Assembly (NCBI GenBank): GCA_904063045.1
Contig: CAJFCJ010000019.1
Coordinates: 1,230,570 to 1,294,569 of the forward strand
Length of the DNA stretch: 64,000 nt
Source: Dimorphilus gyrociliatus
Lineage: Eukaryota; Annelida; Polychaeta; Dinophilidae
Direction: 5' to 3'
Each line of letters opens with the position of its first letter. Positions within the stretch are counted from its first letter, which is position 1. The translations under genes and the position numbers were made by a program. Under the pieces are notes generated by a model. That model did not search any database and was not told the DNA's origin. It was given only the letters and a program-made list of their open reading frames with translations. This document shows positions 56,057-64,000 of this stretch, piece by piece.

Positions 56057-59000
56057 ATGAAATTACTCGTCATTATACTCATCTTGGGCCTTTTAGAAAG
56101 GATTGCAAGCTATCCAGCATCTTCGGAAAGAGGGGAAATGGTTTCATTAGCTATTGTTTTTGATACAACCGGTTCCATGTACGATGATTTAACGCAGTTA
56201 ATAAAGGCAGCGGCGAAAATTTTAAATGAGATCGAATCGAAGAGGAAGAGGCTCATTTACAATTATATTCTCGTGCCTATAAGGGATCCAGGTAAGGAGA
56301 AAAAAAAGATTTCTGTATATTGTTTATAATTGGATGCTTCTGATGCACTTAGTAGTTACCTAATCTTTGCCGCATCTGCTTTTTATGTTCTATCTCTTCT
56401 TTTTGCCATTTGCGTAGATGACCTAGCGTTGACTTGTTAACCGTGCTAAAGCGCGTTTTATGATCGCCATTAAAAGTCCCGTCTGTATGTATTTATTTAT
56501 AAAACTAAGCAGGCTTTGGGGCACGTTCAATCACGCCAATGTTTCAGAAATTGGTCCAGTTCGAATAACCCGAAATGCGGATCGCTTTCAAGACTTTCTT
56601 CGCAACTTGACGGTATCGGGGGGAGGAGATTGTCCGGAAAAATCTATATCGGCTATTCGGCTAGCACTTGAGTCTTCTCTTCCTAATTCACTCATCTATG
56701 TTTTCACTGATGCGCGATCAAAAGACTACGAACAAACCGAACAAGTTCTCTCACTTATTCAACAAAAACAAAGTCAAGTGGTATTCGTCTTAACTGGTGA
56801 TTGTGGCAACACATCTCACCCAGGATACTATGCTTTTCAAAGAATAGCTCAGACAAGCAGCGGCCAGGTGTTCCTTACTAAGAAGAATCAAGTAAATCGG
56901 GTTCGCAAACATCACACAATTTCAAATATATCTTGTTCCCGCGAGTTTCGCTCATTGGCTGCGTTTAATGTTTCCAACAGGTTCTCAAGATCGTCAGGCA
57001 GGCTGTTCGGTCTCGTAAAGTTCATGTTTTGACGGTGAATCAACGCCAAAGAGCAGTTTCAGACGTTTATTTACTACCAATTGACTCGAGAATTCAGCGT
57101 TTTACCGTAACTGTAAGTGGCTCCGATCCCAAAATACGTTTATTCGATCCAGATGGGGAAAAGTTTGATAAAAAGCGGGGCTTAATTTCAACGCTAAAGT
57201 TGGCTAATGGTATTGTCGTGACAGTAAGAAAGCCTAAGTTTGGTTCATGGCGTTTACAAATATCCAGCTCATCTGCCCATCAGGTCAGAGTAAACGCTTT
57301 AAGCGATTTGGATTTTACACATGGGTATTCTTTAAAACCGACCTTCTCCATGAACAAGACCTTCTTCAGACCAATAACATCAGCCCAAAACTATATGCTC
57401 GTTAATTTAACAACTAATGATTCCAAGACAAAGTTAGAGAGCGTTAAATTAACAGATTTACAAGGTAATGAAATCGCTGTACACTCTCTTTTGGATGATT
57501 TACGAGAAGGGGGCCAACTACCATATGTTTATTCCTTTCCATTTTTACCGCCTACAACAGAATTTTATTATGTAATGATTAATGGTACTGACCATAGGGG
57601 TCTACCTTTCCAACGGTTTTCTCAAACAGCTATACAGGCAAGCGTTCCTCAGCCACCTATTGTACATTCTCCATCGCCACTATTAAAAGTTCCGTCAGGG
57701 GAGAGCATAAAATTGAGTTGCTTCGTTAAGAGTATTGTCCCATATAAGGTTAAATGGTTTAAAGGGAAGAACCATATAGGACCAGACCTATTCTTTTCTC
57801 AGCCGGACAATGCAACACTGGAGATAACGAGAGCAAGACTAATCGACGAAGGCAATTATATGTGCAACGTATCAAATAGAGCTGGTTATAGGATAGCCCA
57901 AATTACTTTAGACGTTCTTGATTCAAAACCTGTTATAAAGGTCGATAGAAAATCAGTTGAGGTTGTGGAAGGTGATCAGCTTGTCCTATATTGTAGAGTC
58001 TTCTCTAAAACTGACTTTAACATTACTTGGTCCCGCACTTATTACTCTAAAAAGTCAGTTGAACTAGAACCTCATAGAACATCATTGTTTAACAATGGAA
58101 CACTTATTCTTCATGATATACGTAGAACGGATGTTGGAATATATACTTGTGAAGCGCGAAATGAAGGAGGTTCTTCAAAATCATCAATAAACGTAACTTT
58201 GCAAGGTTTCCCGAAAATTACAATAACGCCTCGCCAATTCAAATATCGAACGGGAGATTCAATCAATTTTACATGTTCATCAAATTCAAAAGTTCAAGGG
58301 GGTTTCATGTTCAAAAAGGAAGGATCGAATTTAGAGTACTCGAGTCGTATTTGGTTTGATAGGACAAGGGGAAGCTTGATGATAAACAATTTAAGAATTG
58401 AAGACGCCGGAAAGTACGAATGCGAAGGGAAGAACTCGGCGGGAAGTGCGTCTGCATTCTCTCATTTAATTTACATAGGTATGTATATTATAAACAAAAA
58501 ATACGCGTACCGTTTCCATATGTTAGCCATGGACAGATGTAAATGTTTACAGTTTAAGCACCAAGTTTCGGCTTACTTTTCTTTCATTTCCATAACAACA
58601 AGGAACTATAAAAAAGCCCCTTTTCTTTCTTCTTTGTTTAGAAAAACCGACAATCACAGTAACAAGGAACAGAGTGCTAATAAATCAGCTGGATACTGTG
58701 AGGTTGAAATGCGAAGCCCGAGGTCAACCTACGCCAGTTGTTGATTGGTTCTTTAAGAATCAACTAATAAAGGATGGAAGTTTATTCAAATTACATGATA
58801 AGGGTCAACAATTGGAAATAAAAGAAGTACGCGATGATAACGAAGGAACTTATGATTGTGTTGCTAAAAATGAAGGGGGTAAAGATTCAGGAAGAGTTAA
58901 TTTGTTTGTTGGTTCAATCCCAAGCTTTACGGAGAAGCCAAGTTCAACTAGAGTTAGGATTTTATCAAATATTACATTGGCTTGTGCTGGTATAGGGTCT

Positions 59001-62000
59001 CCAAAACCTATTGTAAAATGGTCTATTGATAATAAAGAAACCAAAAGAATTACACAATCTAAAGATGGTTACCTTAATATAATCGGAGTTAAGAAAGAAG
59101 ATGAAGGTTCTTACACTTGTATTTTAGAGAATAAGTTTGGTTCGATAAATACTACAGCTGTAATATCTGTCGATGGAATAGTTGCTCCAAGAATAGAATA
59201 CTCAAATCCAACCGAATACGTATTATTAGGAAGAGAAACTAGTTTATCATGCCGAATATACGGAGGTTTTCCTCCTCCAATAGTCGAATGGATGAAAGAC
59301 GGGAATAAACTCACTTCTGGTGGACGAATTTCCATTGGCCGTCACAATAATATAGTTATTTCGCAAACTAAAGTTAGTGTAGACACCTTTTGTAGGTTTA
59401 TTATACAATTATAGAGTATTTATTGCTTATTTAAAGGCTGAAGATGAAGGCGATTACGCGTGTGTGGCATCAAATGTGGGTGGTCAGCAGAAATTCGTTA
59501 CTACGTTGAAAGTACAAGAGGCGCCTAAAATACATGCAAACGATTCTAAAGGGTCACTTCAAGTAATGAAGGGATCTATGATTTCCCTAGGCTGTAGGGC
59601 AACTGGAAAACCTGAGCCATTGGTTTCATGGTTGAAGAATGGGAGAAGAGTAGAAGAAGAGCAAGATCAATCGAGATTTTATATTGATAGATCGGGAAGT
59701 ATACGTATATTTGATGCTAGATTAACAGACTCGGGTCGTTATACTTGCTCAGCTATTAATGATATTGGAATGGACTTTAAAAGTATGAGCTTGTTAGTTT
59801 TAAATCCTCCACAAATTATTCGCTCTGCAAGACGACACTACAGAGCGATTCTGGGAAATTCCTTAGCAATACTATGCGAAGCTGATGGTACTCCGGAACC
59901 AAATATTATTTGGAGAAGACTAGGTAAAAAATCACCGTCGTATGGCGCGTCAATAAGATTTGACAGAGTAGTAGAAAGTGATGAAGGGGAATATGAATGT
60001 GAAGCATCTAACTCAGCTGGAAAAGATACAAGAATTTTTACTTTAACTGTTCTCGTGCCTCCAAGCTTTAATGGTACAGCCCAAGGCCACCTAAGGGCTG
60101 TTGTAAATCAGCAAGTAACTTTAAATTGCCCTGTGTTTGGTAAACCTAAACCAGTAATAGGTTGGAAAAAAGATATGAAAGTTAGTTTATGTCCTTTGAA
60201 GTTTATTTTTCTTGTAGAAGGAATACATTATAATGACTAATCACTTCCTTTTTAGATTCTACAAGTTAGACATCGTCTAGAAGAAAATTCATTGATAATT
60301 GATAAAGTTCAACCAAAACACGTTGGTTTATATGAATGCATTGCAGAAAACGAGGCCGGTATAGCTACTCGTCAGTTTTCATTGACCGTCGATGGTAAGA
60401 AATTAGTTTATAAGCATAGGCTATCCCTATATAAATCAATGCTTCCTCTTTTAGAACAACCAAAGATAATCTTCAATGAGCCTACGCAAAAGACTGTTGC
60501 TATAAAGGACTCGTTGACTCTTGAGTGTCCAGCATATGCCTCGCCAGAGCCAGTAGTAAGATGGTTCAAAGATGGAATACCATTTAATAAAATGAGATTG
60601 GAAATGGACTATTCCATTTATATAAGAAAAGTTAACCAACACGATGCTGGTATTTATAAATGTTTAGCGACGAATAGAGCGGGAAATGCATCTTTAAATA
60701 TGAATGTAACAGTTCTTGGTAATTATTTAACATAAAATTTTAACTGATATATAATCATTAGTTAATTAATAACTTTTTAACAAACTTTAAAGTACCGCCA
60801 AGATTCTTGAAAGAACAAGAAGTTGATTTTGCTGAGAATGTACATATTCAAAATTCAACAATTATACTTGATTGCTCTGTGGACGGTTTACCTCTCCCAA
60901 CCGTATCATGGTATAAAAACGATATTTTACTTGATAATTTACCCGAGAAACGAATTAGTTTGGAAAAGAACAATCAAATACTGAAATTAGTTAGTAGCCG
61001 GAAGTCGGATAAAGGCCTATATTATTGCCGTGTAGAGAATTCTGTTGGTTATGATGAGAGAAGATTTGACATTGAGATTATAGCTCCGCCAGTTTTCGAT
61101 CAGTTTTCAGCTTCTAACATGACAGCTGTTCTTCATCAATCTATTCGCTTTCTTTGTTCTGTTAATACAGATCCTACAGTAGAAGTTAAGTGGTATCATA
61201 ATGGTAGAAAGATAAGGGAAGGTATAAAATTCGATTCTACAATCTATGAAATTGATTATGTGCAAGCCAATAATTCTGGTCATTACGAATGTGAAGCATC
61301 CAACGTTGCAGGATCAGTTTCTAAGGTGTTTGACCTTGTCGTATTAATACCACCAAAATTCGCTAGCGTCGAAAACGGGAGGCAGGAAGTAAGAATGAAC
61401 TCAACTGTCCACTTAGATTGTCGAGTAGAAGGCTATCCTACACCAAGTATTTTATGGTATTATAATGGTCGTTTATTGGCAAAAGCGAATGGTTCAGAGG
61501 TTCTTAAAATAAGAAAGGTTTCAATTACAAACTCTGGTTTATACGAATGTGTTGCAACCAACGAAGCTGGACAGAGTGAAAAACATTTCAATGTAAATTT
61601 CCATCAACCTGCTTATTTTATATCACCTGAACCAGGTCATAAAGTAACAAAATTAACATTAAACCGAAGCCTAGTATTATCTTGCCGAGTTGGAGGATAC
61701 CCAACACCAAATATAATTTGGGAGAAAGACTCTAGAAGATTAAATTGGAGAAAGGAAAATTTGAGGATAGGATCGGCAACTTTGGCTGATGCTGGTCTTT
61801 ATCGATGCATAGCATCAAATGTTGTTAGTCGTATTTCAAGAGAGTTCGACGTCCAAGTAGTGGGTAATTATTAATGTTTTACTATAGTAATTAATAAATA
61901 CTTTTATATTATAACTTGTTCAATATTATCCAGAACCACCAAGAATTGACAAGACCGGATTTAACTCAAATCCTGCTGTTATAGTTAACCAAAGTCATCA

Positions 62001-64000
62001 ATTTAATTGCAAAGTTGACGCAATTCCAGAGGCGGAAGTTACCTGGTTTAAAGACGGAAGATTACTAGATAATAATTTTAGAATACATACTTTATCTAAA
62101 GATGAAATTTTAGAGATAAGAAAAGCCGAGACATCCGATTCTGGTGTTTATACTTGTACAGCAAGAAATGAAATTGGAAAAGATTCATTATCATTTAATT
62201 TCAAAGTTTACGGTATGTAAATAATAGAAATTTCAATGGAATTAACAAAATATAAATAATTGTTTCTTATCCTAATTTGCATATTAAGAACCTCCAACCT
62301 TTGTTGATGAAGAAAGTTCAAAATTTCAAATACATGTTACGCTTGGTAATTCACTAGTAATTAACTGCTTCACTAGAGGAATACCAGAACCAAAAATCTC
62401 TTGGTTTAAGAATGGTAAAATGCTGGATTTTTCAGAAAGGCATCATGAAATAAGTAATAACGGAAAATTATTACGTATTGATCATGTTAATGATTTTGAC
62501 TCGGGAAGATATGCATGTTCTGCTTGGAACGAAGCTGGTAGTGCCTATAAAGATTTTATAGTATCCGTTTTTGGTTTGTATTTTATATTATCTATATTGT
62601 TTATAAAAAATATAACGCTTTTCACAGTTAAACCTTACATTGAAATCGAAGGTATCAACTTTTATCCAACAACTGTAAAAGGTAAACATGTAATCTTCAA
62701 TTGTCAACCACGAGGGCTACCTTTCCCAAATGTATCATGGTTAAAAAATGGAAAACCTTTCATTGGTGGAGAAAGGACAAGGCTTTTATCTGGAAGTAGG
62801 CAATTGGAAATTCAACGGGCAATAGAGAATGATTCGGCTAATTATACGTGCATTGCGACGAATAGAGCTGGTTCCGCAAATATTTCATACCATCTAAAAG
62901 TCATTGTTCCCCCAATAATTGATGATTCAAACTTAGTTGGCAAACCAATTGTGCTATTAAATTCAAAAGTCTATCTTGAATGTCCCTCTACCGGTTCTCC
63001 CCCTCCCAATATTACCTGGTACAAGAATAATGAAAAAATAGATTCAACAACAAAAAATGGTATTGAAATTAGAGGTCATCGATTAGGCATCTTAAGGGCA
63101 AGTTTAGAGGACAGTGGAAGATACGTTTGCGTTGTTACTAATGTTGCTGGCTCAACGAGACAAGTGTTTGATTTGGATGTATATTTTGAGCCAAAAGTTG
63201 ATAATATTGCAGAAAATTTGACAGTATTGGAGAACGAAACGGTGTCTATGCATTGCCCGATCACCGGTTATCCAATTCCAGTTGTTAATTGGTTCTTTAA
63301 AGGAAGTCAAATTCCAAGTAACTCTAGGAGGATAGTTACCTTTCTTGATGGACAAGAACTACGAATAACTAATGTAAGGAGAAAAGAAGCAGGCGATTAC
63401 GCTTGTGTTGCACAGAATTCAGTTGGAGAGGTTAAGAAACGTTTTCATTTGCAAGTTAAAGTCCCTCCAGTCATTAGAGGTAGGAATAAAGTGTTTATTA
63501 TCAACGTGCGTAAAGGTAACGAAATTCGTCTCGACTGTGTTGTCGAAGGCCAACCAAAACCAGTAATTATTTGGCTTAAAGATGGATCTCTCATTCCTCC
63601 TAATGATGTAAGAATAAGAGAAGCAGAAGATAGTCTTTTAATTTTTCCAGCTAAGACAGAAGATACAGGATTGTTTACATGTCTAGCCGAAAATGAGGCT
63701 GGACGCTCCGAAAAAAAATTCTCTATTCATGTTCAATTCCCACCTACATTTTTTGAAAATTCAACCGAAATTCTCAATTTAATTAGTGGCCAATCAGTTA
63801 TATTAAATTGCGATGTTATTGGGAAACCAACACCTACAATACAGTGGAAAAAAGACGGCCGAAAACTATTTATACATCTTTTAAACAAGATGCGTCTTTT
63901 GAGGGGAGGCTATCTTCTAGAGGTAAATGATCTACAAATTGATGATGGAGGCTATTACGAATGCGAAGCGTGGAATTCTGTAGGAGAAGGGAGAAAACGC
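56057..64000 (+). CDS. HMCN: Hemicentin (fibulin-6 family), 5' part
   Basis: Giant extracellular-matrix protein. Exons: 56057-56291, 56548-56891, 56981-58478, 58642-59372, 59437-60180, 60256-60394, 60455-60718, 60793-61863, 61934-62212, 62289-62573, 62628 to beyond the window; 2,321 residues visible. It starts with a signal peptide ([20 protein letters not shown]). The vWA domain has MIDAS DTTGSM (36-41), [23 protein letters not shown] and [15 protein letters not shown], hallmarks of hemicentin. The hemicentin linker region (residues about 190-400) follows, then about 21 I-set Ig domains, each with the Cys-Trp-(Y/F)xC pattern, the last cut at [12 protein letters not shown]. Several exons carry multiple Ig domains. 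Calcium-binding EGF, G2F and fibulin modules expected at the C-terminus lie outside. Kozak caccATGa supports the start. Confidence 0.96.

Overview
The window is animal nuclear DNA: AT-rich, dense in microsatellites, with genes split by very short canonical GT-AG introns (mostly 54-85 nt) and recognisable metazoan proteins (hemicentin, Numb, NCX, Siva, GRIPAP1, golgin-84, BIR/RING IAP). Such compact gene structure suggests a small-genome invertebrate. A Dimorphilus-like annelid is my best guess, but it rests on general resemblance and not on a species-specific marker. I rebuilt exons by hand from splice sites, reading phase and family similarity; phases close through every multi-exon model except where a gene runs off the window.

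Layout. 0.1-2.7 kb (-): golgin-84 (GOLGA5), running off the left edge, with a small + strand gene inside one intron. 3.1-8.4 kb (+): diphthine-ammonia ligase DPH6 with two C-terminal RutC-like domains, carrying a 29-nt intron and a nested - strand cysteine-rich secreted-protein gene. 10.2-18.6 kb (-): Na+/Ca2+ exchanger with tandem duplicated alpha-2 exons. 19.7-20.5 kb (+): DHHC-like acyltransferase with an altered DHHC motif. 21.0-24.1 kb (-): Numb. 25.1-27.6 kb (+): three-BIR plus RING IAP. 28.4-29.6 kb (+): RNase T2.

30.3-43.2 kb is a large inverted-repeat structure. Two almost identical SLC35F6-like genes point inward and flank four genes: two intronless TRP-like channels head to head, Siva, and GRIPAP1. 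46.0-49.3 kb (-): BAR-RhoGAP (RICH/SH3BP1 family). 49.9-51.9 kb (-): SR splicing factor of the SRSF4/5/6 (B52) type with a likely poison exon. 53.1-55.8 kb (+): Aster/GRAMD1-like sterol-transfer protein with no visible GRAM domain and a pair of mutually exclusive 54-nt exons. 55.85-64.0 kb (+): hemicentin with a TATA promoter, vWA domain and about 21 Ig domains before the window ends.

There is no operon or pathway cluster; the genes are unrelated housekeeping, signalling and matrix genes. What stands out is gene architecture: divergent promoters as short as 95-107 bp, opposite-strand genes nested in introns, two independent cases of tandem equal-length duplicated exons, two introns of 28-29 nt, a probable autoregulatory poison exon, and the homogenised inverted gene duplication.
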